From the NCBI GenBank assembly GCA_002281775.1, contig NCGY01000002.1:248001-312000 (forward strand): a stretch of DNA of 64,000 nucleotides, read 5' to 3'. The notes beneath the pieces were generated by a model. It was not told where the DNA came from. It saw nothing but the letters and a program-made list of their open reading frames with translations, and made no database searches. This document shows, one piece after another, positions 19,880 to 29,240 of the stretch (positions are counted from its first letter, which is position 1; each line of letters begins with the position of its first letter). Source of the stretch: Hydrogenophilales bacterium 16-64-46. GTDB taxonomy: Bacteria; Pseudomonadota; Gammaproteobacteria; Burkholderiales; Thiobacillaceae. A program made the position numbers and the translations under genes.

Positions 19880-22036
19880 ATGCCGTCCATCGCCCGGGTC
19901 GCCCTCGATACGCCGCTCTCGCGGCTGTTCGACTATCGCCTGCTCGCCCCCGCCCATCCGCTGCCGGCCGGCACGCTGGTCGAAGTCCCGTTCGGCCGCA
20001 CGCGGCAGGTAGGCGTGGTGCTCGAGTGCGTGGACGACAGCCCGGTCGCGGCTGGCAAGCTCAAAAGCCTGCTGCGCGTACTGGACGACCGGCCGCCGGT
20101 TTCTCCCGAGATTCTCAAACTGGCGCGCTTCTGCGCCGACTATTACCACCATCCGCTGGGCGCGATCCTCGCCGCCGCCCTGCCGCCCCGGCTAAGGGCC
20201 GCGACGCCGTTTCAGGCCGACACGCCCTGGCTGGTTCTCACGGCTGACGGGCAGAGTGCGGAGCCCTCAGCCCGCGCGCGCGGTCAACGCGCCCTGCTGG
20301 ATGCCCTGAAGGCCGGCCCCCTGGCACGGGAAGTTCTGCGGGCCAATCAGCAGATGCGCCATGCCGCCACACTGGTTGGCACCGGCTGGGCGACGTGGTC
20401 GCGCACGCCGCCCGCGCAAGACGCGCCGCTGCCCACAAGCCGCCCTACACTTACACCGGACCAGCTCGCCACGCTCGACGCCATGCGTCCCGCACTCGAC
20501 CGCTTTGGCGTGCATCTCGTCCACGGCGTCACCGGCAGCGGCAAGACCGAGCTTTACCTGAACCTGATCGCAGACCGGCTCGCGGCCGGCCGGCAAACCC
20601 TGGTACTGATTCCCGAAATCGCCCTCACCCCCCAGCTCGAAGGGCATTTCCGTGCACGTTTTCCAGGCCGCCGCATCGTGGCCCTGCACAGCGGGCTCGG
20701 CGAAAAGGAACGGGCGGAAAACTGGCTCGCCGCACCCGACTGCGATGTGTTGCTCGGCACCCGGCTGGCGGTGTTCGCCCCGCTGCCCCGGCTGGGCCTG
20801 ATCGCCGTCGACGAGGAACACGATGGCTCATTCAAGCAGCAGGATGGGCTGCGCTATTCCGCACGCGATGTCGCCATTGCGCGCGGCAAGCAGACCAAAG
20901 TGCCGGTGGTACTCGGCTCCGCCACGCCGTCGCTGGAGAGTTATGCGCAGGCGCTGGCCGGACGCTACCAGCTGCACACGCTCACCACGCGCGCCCATCC
21001 CGAGGCGCGCCTGCCCGATATCGAACTCGCCGACCTGCGCCATCTGCCGCAGGACAACGGCCTCACGCGCCCGGCCGTGCAGGCGCTTACCGACGCCCTG
21101 GCACGGGGCGAGCAAAGCCTGGTTTTCCTCAACCGGCGCGGCTACGCCCCCGCGCTCTACTGCCCCAGCTGCGCCTGGGTGTCGCCCTGCCCGCATTGCT
21201 CGGCGAGGCTGGTGCTGCACCGCCGGGCCTGCCGGCTGCGCTGCCACCATTGCGGTTTTGACACAGCAATTCCGCACGCCTGCCCCAGCTGCGGCAACCC
21301 CGACCTGAAACCGCTCGGCCAGGGCACACAAAGGCTGGAAGAAACCCTGGGCGCATTGCTGCCGCAGGCGCGCATCCGCCGCATCGACCGCGACACCATG
21401 CAGCCCCGTGCCTGGGCGGCACTGGGCGAAGCGGTGCGTGCGCGCGAAGTCGACATCCTCGTCGGCACCCAGATGCTCGCCAAGGGCCACGACTTTCCCG
21501 ACATGACGCTTGCGCTCATCCTCGACACCGACGGCGCGCTCTACAGCCCGGACTTTCGTGCGACCGAACGCCTGTTCGCCCAGCTGATGCAAGTGGCCGG
21601 ACGCGCCGGCCGGGCCGACAAGCCCGGACGCGTGCTGATCCAGACCGCCTTCCCAGACCACCCGCTGTTCCGTTACCTGCAACGCCACGACTATCCCGGC
21701 CACGCCCGCGCGCTGCTCGCCGAACGCCGCCAGCTCGACCTGCCGCCCCATACCCGGCAGGTCCTGTTGCGTGCCGAAGCCCCTTCCATGGACGCCGCAC
21801 TCGCCTTCCTGCGGCGCGCGGCAGCGCTGTTGCCTGCACACCCCGCACTGTCCATCTACGCGCCCACGCCCGCGCCCATGGCGCGCGTGGCCAATCTGGA
21901 GCGCGCCCAGCTGCTGCTGCAATCCCCCAGCCGCCCGGCACTACACGCCTGCCTGTACGACTGGACGCCGCAGCTCGACGGCATCCGCCCGCGCGTGACG
22001 CGCTGGTCGCTGGATATCGATCCGCTGGCGTTCTGA
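19880..22036 (+). CDS. priA: Primosomal replication restart helicase PriA
   Basis: PriA recognises stalled forks and D-loops and starts primosome assembly for replication restart. The 718-residue protein has the N-terminal 3'-end-binding domain (FDYRLLAPAHPLPAGTLVEV), a DEAH-type helicase core with Walker A GVTGSGKTELY (near residue 219) and Walker B DEEH, and a zinc-binding insertion. The insertion has paired cysteines (CPSCAWVSPCPHC, then CRLRCHHCGF and CPSCGNP, about 430-475). Motif VAGRAGRADKPG is also clear. The ATG gives the family N-terminus MPSIARVALDTPLSRLFDYR. The long leader carries DnaA boxes and hairpins. Confidence 0.97.
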   Translation: MPSIARVALDTPLSRLFDYRLLAPAHPLPAGTLVEVPFGRTRQVGVVLECVDDSPVAAGKLKSLLRVLDDRPPVSPEILKLARFCADYYHHPLGAILAAALPPRLRAATPFQADTPWLVLTADGQSAEPSARARGQRALLDALKAGPLAREVLRANQQMRHAATLVGTGWATWSRTPPAQDAPLPTSRPTLTPDQLATLDAMRPALDRFGVHLVHGVTGSGKTELYLNLIADRLAAGRQTLVLIPEIALTPQLEGHFRARFPGRRIVALHSGLGEKERAENWLAAPDCDVLLGTRLAVFAPLPRLGLIAVDEEHDGSFKQQDGLRYSARDVAIARGKQTKVPVVLGSATPSLESYAQALAGRYQLHTLTTRAHPEARLPDIELADLRHLPQDNGLTRPAVQALTDALARGEQSLVFLNRRGYAPALYCPSCAWVSPCPHCSARLVLHRRACRLRCHHCGFDTAIPHACPSCGNPDLKPLGQGTQRLEETLGALLPQARIRRIDRDTMQPRAWAALGEAVRAREVDILVGTQMLAKGHDFPDMTLALILDTDGALYSPDFRATERLFAQLMQVAGRAGRADKPGRVLIQTAFPDHPLFRYLQRHDYPGHARALLAERRQLDLPPHTRQVLLRAEAPSMDAALAFLRRAAALLPAHPALSIYAPTPAPMARVANLERAQLLLQSPSRPALHACLYDWTPQLDGIRPRVTRWSLDIDPLAF

Positions 22037-22116
22037 ATTGAATCCAGGCGGGATGGATAGCCCGGCTCTTCTTGTTTAAAGTACCCTAGCAGCGATGACC
22101 AAAACAGGGAGCCGAG

Positions 22117-22323
22117 ATGAAAGGTCCAGCCTCTTCCTCGCCTGCGCAGGCCTACCTAGACACGGTGAGTCCTTTCGGTAGCGCTTTCACGCCCGAGGAA
22201 TCCTTCCGCTTTCAAGTACTGTACGTCGCCGAGCATCCTGGCCTGTTCGGCCAACAGGCTTCAGCCTCGCCTGGGGCCAGGGTGCCACTGTCCCCTACGT
22301 CACGCCTGAATCGCGCCCCATGA
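22117..22323 (+). CDS. Hypothetical 68-residue protein upstream of the exported-protein operon
   Basis: The ATG has a fair AGGGAG ribosome site 5 bases upstream and the stop overlaps the next ATG by 4 bases (ATGA), which favours translation. The first 48 residues (SSSPAQAYLDTVSPFGSAFT..., FRFQVLYVAEHPGLFGQQ) look protein-like. The last 20 (ASPGARVPLSPTSRLNRAP) look like an out-of-frame GC-rich tail. Another frame from 22267 reads FSLAWGQGATVPYVTPESRP into the next gene. It may be a remnant with a frameshift. No family is recognised. Confidence 0.35.
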   Translation: MKGPASSSPAQAYLDTVSPFGSAFTPEESFRFQVLYVAEHPGLFGQQASASPGARVPLSPTSRLNRAP

Positions 22324-24497
22324 AACTGACCATGCTGTCTGCCTTCTGGCGGAACGTGTCTGTCCATGTATGGGCGTGGATCGTCCTGTTTGTTGCCACA
22401 ACTGCCCACGCGCAAGCCGACCCTGCCAGTGCATCAGCCACATCCGAATGCATACGCCTCGAAGAGCGAGTTAACGACGCCGAACGTGCCGCCGCAGAGG
22501 GTGGCTTTCGGGGGCGGGCCGAGCTCATCAGGCTGCGCAAGGATTACGCCGCACGTTGTCAGCCCGCGCAGCCCGTCGCGCGTCAACCCCGACCCGAGCC
22601 CGAATTCGTGCCGCAAGTCGGCGCGCTGATCGACTGCGAAAAACTCGAACGCGATTGGCTGGCGGCGATGCAGCACGCGGAAAACGCCCGCCTGCCGCCC
22701 GCCACGCCTGACCCGGCTATCCGAAAATTCCGGCAGGAATGCCCGGACGAAGCGCGCGCGGCGCAAGAGCGCAGGCACCACGATATCGACGCACGCGGCC
22801 CGGCGGGTTTCGAGCGGGTGCGCACGCCCGGCACCTATGGCGACTGGCTCGAACCGCTCGATGAACAGGGGTGTCGGGGTAACAACGCCGAGCGTGACGC
22901 GTGCGCGGAAAAGATTATCGCCACCGCGCTGGCCGAGGGGCGACTCGCGCAGGCCGAGGTCGATGCCTGCCGCAATCCGTTCGCCGCCGCCTCGTCGCGC
23001 AACGCGCGTACCGCCGAGATCCAGCAGCGTCGCAGGGAAGCGCTCCCTTCAGAACTGCGCAAGCCTGAACGCGGCGCGTGGGAAACCTGGCGCCGGGATA
23101 CGCCGGACTGCCGCCTCGAATCTAAAGTGAGCGCGAGCTTCACCGACCGTAGCAAGTCGCCGAGCCGGATGCAGAACCGCCCAGCCACGCCCGGCGACCG
23201 CGACTGCGGCTTGAATGTCGTCGATCCCCCGCGTTGCGATTTCGCCGACGCGCTGGTCAAACCCGGCTATGAACACTGGGAAGCGCGCGCCCACGAGCAG
23301 TGCGTGCGCCGCGACCCGCTCGCGCGCAGCGAACGCGGCTATTGCACGCGCAAGGTGATCGAGCGCGCGCTGGCCGAAAAGCAGATTTCGAAGTCCGTAT
23401 ACGAACAGTGCCGGCGCGCGGCGGCGGCGGGTGGCGACACGGTGAATATCTGCCTCGAAGCACGCGCGATTCTGGATCGCGTCGGCACGTCGAAAGTCGT
23501 CTCGAAACGCACGCCCGCCGCGCCGCCGCGCGTCGATCTCTCCGGCTACAAGCAATCCGCGCTGATCCGGGCGATCCAGCACCGCGACTGGTCAAACGCG
23601 CCGTTTGCCGAACGCGCCTACGGCGTGACGCTCTTCATGCGGCTGGGCGCGGCCTGCCCGAATCTCGGCCACGCCGACACCCTGCCGCGCCTGATCCAGC
23701 GCTGGCAGAACGCGCCGCGCGAAACCGCCGCCCGGCTGCTGTCCGGCCAGGGCACGGCGCGCGATCTGACGCAGCTATTGATCGACGCCGAACAGATTTT
23801 TGGCGGGCTGGAAAACTGCGACCGCCTCCCGGCTTTTTCTTCCGAGCGCGAGCAGTGCGAACAAAACCGCGCCGCACGCCGCAACACCCCGGCCTCGCCC
23901 TACGGCGAGCACGACGCCCGCCGCTGGCTGACGAAAAACGCCTGCGCGAGCCCCGTCACCACGCACTTCAGCCAGCGCCTTACCGAGTGGCTGTTCCTCG
24001 ACGACGCCGCGCGCGGCAGCATGAGCTGGGCGGCGAATCATCCCCGCCGCCGCGAATTGAGCGCACTGTTCGAGCACTGCCGCCTGCAGGCCGGCGACGG
24101 CGTCGCCGACGCGTGGTGCGGCTGTTACGTCCGCCAATTTGCCGCCATCCAGCAGGACGACACGCGCTTTCGCAACGCCGCCGTGCTCGCCGCCAACCGC
24201 GCCAGCGCTTTCGTTGGCGACGGCGCGTGGTTCAACCAGTTCGGCGGCGGCGATGCTTGCAGCGCGCACACCGAGCGCATCGCGCAATGGCGGCGTGGCC
24301 AGAGCGCAAGGCCGCGCGTCACCGCCTGCCTCGTCGCGCAAACGCCCGCGCCTGCGCGCCTCACGCCCGGCACAGAAGCCTGCCGCTACCGCACCGCGTG
24401 GGGCGAGCTGCTGTTTTACGACACCACCTGCCGCGACCGCCTCTACGCTCACCAGTGGGGCAGCGAGCCCGTGGCCTGCCAGGGAGACCCACGATGA
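22320..24497 (+). CDS. Large cysteine-rich exported protein of unknown function
   Basis: A 725-residue protein with a signal peptide (hydrophobic 15-27, cleavage near AHA|QA, residue 31) and many cysteines, so probably disulfide-bonded in the periplasm. It contains an internal repeat. Residues 176-217 (Cys185, Cys195, Cys217) and 320-364 (Cys328, Cys342, Cys364) share a W...C...C...K(I/V)I...ALAE...C pattern, with exactly 21 residues between the last two cysteines of each copy. Arg/Ala-rich stretches lie between. No known domain is recognised. It overlaps the neighbours by 4 bases on both sides, so it is part of one operon with the Sel1/rhodanese lipoprotein. dsbA lies 5 kb downstream. Confidence 0.75.
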   Translation: MKLTMLSAFWRNVSVHVWAWIVLFVATTAHAQADPASASATSECIRLEERVNDAERAAAEGGFRGRAELIRLRKDYAARCQPAQPVARQPRPEPEFVPQVGALIDCEKLERDWLAAMQHAENARLPPATPDPAIRKFRQECPDEARAAQERRHHDIDARGPAGFERVRTPGTYGDWLEPLDEQGCRGNNAERDACAEKIIATALAEGRLAQAEVDACRNPFAAASSRNARTAEIQQRRREALPSELRKPERGAWETWRRDTPDCRLESKVSASFTDRSKSPSRMQNRPATPGDRDCGLNVVDPPRCDFADALVKPGYEHWEARAHEQCVRRDPLARSERGYCTRKVIERALAEKQISKSVYEQCRRAAAAGGDTVNICLEARAILDRVGTSKVVSKRTPAAPPRVDLSGYKQSALIRAIQHRDWSNAPFAERAYGVTLFMRLGAACPNLGHADTLPRLIQRWQNAPRETAARLLSGQGTARDLTQLLIDAEQIFGGLENCDRLPAFSSEREQCEQNRAARRNTPASPYGEHDARRWLTKNACASPVTTHFSQRLTEWLFLDDAARGSMSWAANHPRRRELSALFEHCRLQAGDGVADAWCGCYVRQFAAIQQDDTRFRNAAVLAANRASAFVGDGAWFNQFGGGDACSAHTERIAQWRRGQSARPRVTACLVAQTPAPARLTPGTEACRYRTAWGELLFYDTTCRDRLYAHQWGSEPVACQGDPR

Positions 24498-26851
24498 AGA
24501 ACTGGTTGCTGTTGCTGCTCTTGCCGTGGCTGCTCGCGGGCTGCGTGCTGGAGCGTTTCGCGTTGCCGAACAACTACGCGCCGAAGCACTCCGGTATGAC
24601 CACGCCGCTCGCCGACGGGGCGGTCTTCAAGGGCGTGGCCGACCCGAAAAAAGGCGGCGAGATCTTCCTGCGCTTCGTCAAGACCGGGCCCGCGCAGTAC
24701 GTCGCCGAACATTTTGTCGCCATGCCCGACGGCGAAGACATTGCGCTTGCCCCCGCCCACGTCCGCTTCCTGCCGCTGGGCGGCGCGCACTACGCGCTCT
24801 ACTGGAAGCGCATCGGCGAAGAACCGAAACAGGGCTACGCGCTGGTGCGGCTCGATGCCGGACGCTTGCAGGTGCTGGAGCCGATGAGCCAGTTGTCCAC
24901 GCTCGCGCTGGCGAAGGCGCACGGCATCGCCGCCCAACCGCCCGGCCTCGTTGGCGGCTATACCTTCGACACCGGGGACGAGGCGCGCGTGCTCAAGTTC
25001 TTCAAGGATCTTGCTACGCGCAAGACCGAGGCGACGCTGACGCTCGCCGCGACCAAGCAGGTTCCCGCCGACCTGCGGACACGCACCTACGCTAAGCTCG
25101 GCGAACACATTCCGCGCCTCAAACGCAACGATCTCGGCAGCGAGACCGACGCCGCAGCCGTCGTCGCGTGGGCGCAGCGCCTCGCGCGTGAAGGCGACGG
25201 CCACGGGCAGCATCTGCTGGCGCGCCTCGCGGCCAACGGCTGGGGTATGCCCGCCGACGGCGCGGTCGCGATCCGCGAAGCCGAAGCCGCAGTGAAGAAC
25301 GGCGTGCCGCAAGCCGCGCACGTCATCGCCGCCATGCACTACTACGGTGTGGGTGTGCCTGCCGACCCGGCACGGGCGCTGCCGTACGCGCGCCGGGCGG
25401 CGGAAGCGGGATCGCCGGGCGCGATGCTGTTGCTGGGCTTCGCCTACGGTAACGGTCGCGGCGTGGCGCAGGATCGCGAAGCCGCCAAGCGCTGGCTGCA
25501 AGGTGCGATGGATCGCAACTACGGCCCCGCCTTTGCGCAATGGGCCGACCTCGTGCTCACCGAAAAAACCGAAGCCGCCGACCGCGCCGCCTTGCCCGCG
25601 ATCGAGCGCGGCGTCGCCCATAACGACGCGCGGGCGCATGTGCTGCGCGGGGTGTTCCACGAGAACGGGCGCGCAGGACTCAAGGACATGGACGCGGCGA
25701 TGAAGCACTTTCTCGCCGCCGCCGAGCTTGGCGATGCCTATGCCAAGTATCTCGTCGGCTACCGCCTGCGCCACGGCCAGCACATCGCGCAGGACATCCC
25801 GCGCGGGCGTGCGCTGCTGGCCGAGGCTGCGCAGGCGGGGATAGCGGATGCGGCAAATGCTATAGAAACCGATGCCCCAGCGGTGTATCTCGCGCTGGGT
25901 GTTGCCTACCGTGATGGCGACGGGGTCACCCAGAATCTTGATCAGGCAAGAGGCTGGCTTGAGAAAGCGGTCAGCGCCGAGCAGTGGGAAGCCAACGCGG
26001 AGCTGGCCAGGATACTCATCAGGGACAACACGCCTTCATCGAAAATACGCGCGCGGGAGCTCATCGAGCTAGGCGTGGAAAAGAACCAGGCCAATGCCTA
26101 TCACCTGCGCGGCACAAGTTATGCCAGTGGATGGTGGGGCCAGATTGACTGGCAACGCGCGTACAGCGACTTCTTGCGAGCCGCCGAATTTGGCCACGCC
26201 CCGGCCCAGAAAACAATCGGTGCGATGCAGCTGGATGGCCTTGGAACCCGGAAAAGCGAAGTCGAGGGGCGCTACTGGCTGCGGCGCGCAGCCGATGCCG
26301 GCGACCAGGATGCGCATGACATGGTCCGGGCACGCGGAATCCCATCCTGGACACCCATATCCCGTCTGGCCACTCTGGCCCGAGAGCGCTATGCAGACGA
26401 AGACAGGGATTTTGGCCTGCCGCCCAGTGACGCGCCCATCACATCGGGATTCCATCGCGACACCCCCTTGCGGGTGCCAGGGGCGCGCACAGTCAATACT
26501 AACGAAGTGAAATCGCTTCTGAAGGCCAAGCCTGCTCCCATTGTGATCGATGTTTATGGCGAAACGGAAAGCCTGCCAGGGGCGGTTTATCTCAAAGGTT
26601 TCGGCCTGTACAGACCCGTGATGGGGCGCATTACCAAAACCCGCGCAGTACTTGACCCCCTGATCGGCAGCGATCGCAATCGCGGGATCATTTTCCTATG
26701 TGTCAGCGTGAGGTGCTGGCATTCCTACAATGCCGCAATGTTTGCGCTCGAAGCGGGTTACACCGATGTCATGTGGTATCGCGGAGGGCTGACGAGCTGG
26801 AAGTCCGCGAAACAGAAAACCGCTGTGCCGCAACGGATTGTCTGGGAGTAA
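24494..26851 (+). CDS. Sel1-repeat lipoprotein with C-terminal CXXXXCW rhodanese-like domain
   Basis: A 785-residue lipoprotein with signal MKNWLLLLLLPWLLAGC, lipobox LAGC and modified Cys17. Residues about 20-210 form an unrecognised N-terminal domain. About 215-640 is a run of Sel1/TPR-like repeats (for example AAHVIAAMHYYGVGVPADPA and AMLLLGFAYGNGRGVAQDRE). The last about 110 residues form a rhodanese-like domain (IVIDVYGETESLPGAVYL) whose loop reads CVSVRCWHSYNAAMFALEAG, Cys736 and Cys741-Trp742. This resembles the rhodanese-like CXXCW proteins linked to PQQ-dependent catabolism more than classic sulfurtransferases. The start overlaps the previous stop (ATGA). The function is unknown; a scaffold plus redox or sulfur-handling role is an inference. 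Confidence 0.82.
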   Translation: MKNWLLLLLLPWLLAGCVLERFALPNNYAPKHSGMTTPLADGAVFKGVADPKKGGEIFLRFVKTGPAQYVAEHFVAMPDGEDIALAPAHVRFLPLGGAHYALYWKRIGEEPKQGYALVRLDAGRLQVLEPMSQLSTLALAKAHGIAAQPPGLVGGYTFDTGDEARVLKFFKDLATRKTEATLTLAATKQVPADLRTRTYAKLGEHIPRLKRNDLGSETDAAAVVAWAQRLAREGDGHGQHLLARLAANGWGMPADGAVAIREAEAAVKNGVPQAAHVIAAMHYYGVGVPADPARALPYARRAAEAGSPGAMLLLGFAYGNGRGVAQDREAAKRWLQGAMDRNYGPAFAQWADLVLTEKTEAADRAALPAIERGVAHNDARAHVLRGVFHENGRAGLKDMDAAMKHFLAAAELGDAYAKYLVGYRLRHGQHIAQDIPRGRALLAEAAQAGIADAANAIETDAPAVYLALGVAYRDGDGVTQNLDQARGWLEKAVSAEQWEANAELARILIRDNTPSSKIRARELIELGVEKNQANAYHLRGTSYASGWWGQIDWQRAYSDFLRAAEFGHAPAQKTIGAMQLDGLGTRKSEVEGRYWLRRAADAGDQDAHDMVRARGIPSWTPISRLATLARERYADEDRDFGLPPSDAPITSGFHRDTPLRVPGARTVNTNEVKSLLKAKPAPIVIDVYGETESLPGAVYLKGFGLYRPVMGRITKTRAVLDPLIGSDRNRGIIFLCVSVRCWHSYNAAMFALEAGYTDVMWYRGGLTSWKSAKQKTAVPQRIVWE

Positions 26852-26856
26852 GTGAT

Positions 26857-27371
26857 ATGGCTTACAGGCTTGAACCTCGCTGGCGTAAACTCTCCGTGGC
26901 AAGTTACCTGCTGATGGGGCTGACACCCCACTGCTCGCGACCCCCGCCAGCGCCAGCATCACCCTGTGCAACCGGGGCAAGACTACGCTGAGCTGCGTGA
27001 TGATCAGGAATTACTGGTCGCTCGGGGCGAACTTCATGCCCGCCGAATCCTGGTCGGCGGACGGCTGGCATCAGCTTTCGCCTGGCTGCAGAAAAGTCAT
27101 CGACGCGCCACAGCTACTGCACGCGTTTTTCCTGATTCAGAAACCTGTAGGCAAACGCTGGCGCACCTTGAAATATCCCATCAAGCCACCGGGGTATGGT
27201 CAGGGTTCGTCCGGGACAGACCAGCGCTTCTGCGTCAGTGAAGACAAAGTCTGGCGGCGCACCCAGACACTGGAGGCGCTGGCTGTCTGCCCGAAAGGGC
27301 AGCGACTCGAAACCTTTTCGCTCTACGTGAAGAGTTTTGCCAATACGGACTTCACCGGCGATCTGGAATGA
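26857..27371 (+). pseudogene. Secreted DUF1036-like protein, frameshifted in the signal peptide
   Basis: The ATG at 26857, 5 bases after the previous stop, opens a signal peptide (MAYRLEPRWRKLSVASYLLM) that runs out of frame and stops at 26991. One extra base at the CCCC run 26926-26929 would join it to a second frame reading LLATPASASITLCNRGKTTL. That frame then gives a complete Cys-rich domain with CVMIRNYW, SADGWHQLSPGCRKVI, QRFCVSEDKVW and AVCPKG, ending at 27371. The pattern C-N near the start, GW..L.PG.C and a late FCV fits DUF1036-type secreted proteins. The downstream frame alone is open from a GTG at 26997. It is either a recent pseudogene or a sequencing error. Confidence 0.65.
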
Positions 27372-27491
27372 GACAGAAACCCTAGCACGCTGCGCAAATT
27401 CCGCTTTTGACAGCACACCGCGGCAATTCGCTTGAGTTCGTCCCAGCAAGGCAAAGGCTGTATTCAATCCTTGCTGCACATACACTCTATT

Positions 27492-27519
27492 GGGACAGTC
27501 CAAGGCTGACGCTTATAAT
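27492..27519 (+). promoter_or_regulatory. Sigma-70-type promoter for argS
   Basis: GGGACA (27492-27497) and a perfect TATAAT (27514-27519) with 16-base spacing, 45 bases before the argS ATG. The rest of 27372-27564 has no gene. Confidence 0.6.
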
Positions 27520-27564
27520 CCGGAGTCCGATTTCCCTGTGTGGGCGCGCTTCGCCCGCCGCAGA

Positions 27565-29238
27565 ATGTCCAGCACACACCCCATCAAAGACCTCATCGTC
27601 CGCCTGCTCGGCGAAGCCCTCGACACCGTCGCCCCGGACACCCCGGTGAGCCTCGACATCGAACGCCCGAAAAACGCCACGCATGGGGACTTCTCGTGCA
27701 ACGTGGCGATGCAGCTGGCGCGGCCGCTGAAGAAAAATCCGCGCGAGCTGGCGCAGCACATCCTCAACGAATTGCCCGCGTCGCCACTGGTTGCGCGCAC
27801 CGAAATTGCAGGGGCGGGGTTCATCAACTTTCATCTGGCCCCGGCCGCCTGGCATGGCATCGTGCCGCGCATTCGCGCGGAGGGCGCTGCGTATGGCCGG
27901 GGCGATGCCGGGCAGGGCCAGCGGGTGCTGGTGGAATTCGTCTCGGCCAACCCCACCGGGCCGCTGCATGTGGGCCATGGCCGCCAGGCCGCGCTCGGCG
28001 ACGCGCTGTGCAACCTCTTCGCGACGCAAGGCTGGGCCGTGCATCGCGAGTTCTATTACAACGACGCCGGGGTGCAGATCGCCACGCTAGCCACCAGCGT
28101 GCAGGCCCGCGCCAAAGGCCTGAAGCCGGGCGACGCGGGCTGGCCGGAAGCCGCCTACAACGGCGAATACATCGGCGATATCGCGACCGATTTTCTCGCC
28201 GGCAAGACCGTGCGTGCAGACGACCGCGAGGTGACGGCCAGCGGCAACGCCGACGACCTCGACGCCCTCCGCGAATTCGCCGTCGCATACCTGCGCCACG
28301 AGCAGGATCTGGATCTGAAGGCCTTTGCGGTGAAGTTCGATCACTTCTACCTCGAATCCAGCCTCTACACCTCCGGGCGCGTCGAAGCGACGGTCAACAC
28401 GCTCGTCGCCAACGGCAAGACCTACGAACATGACGGCGCACTGTGGCTGCGCACGACGGATTACGGCGACGACAAGGACCGCGTGATGAAGAAGTCCGAC
28501 GGCGGCTACACCTATTTCGTGCCGGACGTGGCCTACCACATCGCCAAATGGGAACGCGGCTATACGCGCGCGATCAACATCCAAGGTACCGACCACCACG
28601 GCACCATCGCCCGCGTGCGCGCCGGCCTGCAGGCCGTGGGTCTCGGCATTGCCGAGGGCTATCCCGATTACCTGCTGCACACCATGGTGCGGGTAATGCG
28701 CGGCGGCGAAGAAGTGAAGATTTCCAAGCGCGCCGGCAGCTACGTCACCCTGCGCGACCTGATCGAATGGACGAGCAAGGACGCAGTGCGCTTCTTCCTG
28801 CTGTCACGCAAGCCCGACACCGAATACGTCTTCGATGTCGACCTCGCGCTGGCGAAGAACAACGACAACCCGGTCTACTACGTACAGTACGCCCACGCCC
28901 GCATCTGCCGGGTGTTCGAAGAATGGGGCGGCCAGCCTGCCAGCCTTGCGGACGCCAGCCTCGCGCCACTCACCGCCCCGCACGAACTCGCGCTGATGCA
29001 GCGTCTTGCCGAATACCCGGAAGTGATCGCAACCGCCGCCCAGGAGCTTTCGCCACACCTTGTGGTGCATTACCTCACCACCCTGGCCGGCGATTTCCAC
29101 GCCTGGTACAACGCCGAGAAATTCCTCGTCGACGACCCCGCCACCCGGCTTGCCCGGCTGGCGCTGGCCGAAGCGTGCCGGATCACGATTGTTAACGGTC
29201 TCGCCTTGCTCGGCGTCAGTGCCCCGGAGACAATGTAG
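27565..29238 (+). CDS. argS: Arginyl-tRNA synthetase
   Basis: A class I synthetase of 557 residues that charges tRNA-Arg. The Add1 N-terminal domain (about 1-115) precedes the HIGH motif as HVGH at 135-138 in [18 protein letters not shown]. The KMSKS position is replaced by [13 protein letters not shown], as is common in ArgRS. The C-terminal DALR-type anticodon domain is intact ([10 protein letters not shown] and onward). The ATG at 27565 ([15 protein letters not shown]) is chosen over an upstream in-frame start that would overlap the promoter. Two downstream genes (SPOR, dsbA) follow closely. Confidence 0.97.
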   Translation: MSSTHPIKDLIVRLLGEALDTVAPDTPVSLDIERPKNATHGDFSCNVAMQLARPLKKNPRELAQHILNELPASPLVARTEIAGAGFINFHLAPAAWHGIVPRIRAEGAAYGRGDAGQGQRVLVEFVSANPTGPLHVGHGRQAALGDALCNLFATQGWAVHREFYYNDAGVQIATLATSVQARAKGLKPGDAGWPEAAYNGEYIGDIATDFLAGKTVRADDREVTASGNADDLDALREFAVAYLRHEQDLDLKAFAVKFDHFYLESSLYTSGRVEATVNTLVANGKTYEHDGALWLRTTDYGDDKDRVMKKSDGGYTYFVPDVAYHIAKWERGYTRAINIQGTDHHGTIARVRAGLQAVGLGIAEGYPDYLLHTMVRVMRGGEEVKISKRAGSYVTLRDLIEWTSKDAVRFFLLSRKPDTEYVFDVDLALAKNNDNPVYYVQYAHARICRVFEEWGGQPASLADASLAPLTAPHELALMQRLAEYPEVIATAAQELSPHLVVHYLTTLAGDFHAWYNAEKFLVDDPATRLARLALAEACRITIVNGLALLGVSAPETM

Positions 29239-29240
29239 TC

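Noticed and set aside
23300-24493. N-terminal extension of the Sel1/rhodanese frame
   Set aside because: Arg/Ala-rich out-of-frame reading of the 725-residue gene; the lipoprotein signal at 24494 is the real start.
24449-25783. 444-codon open frame on the minus strand
   Set aside because: Antisense shadow of the Sel1/rhodanese gene.
22037-27564. Genomic island or mobile element between priA and argS
   Set aside because: No integrase, transposase, tRNA target or terminal repeats were seen, and base composition looks like the neighbours.
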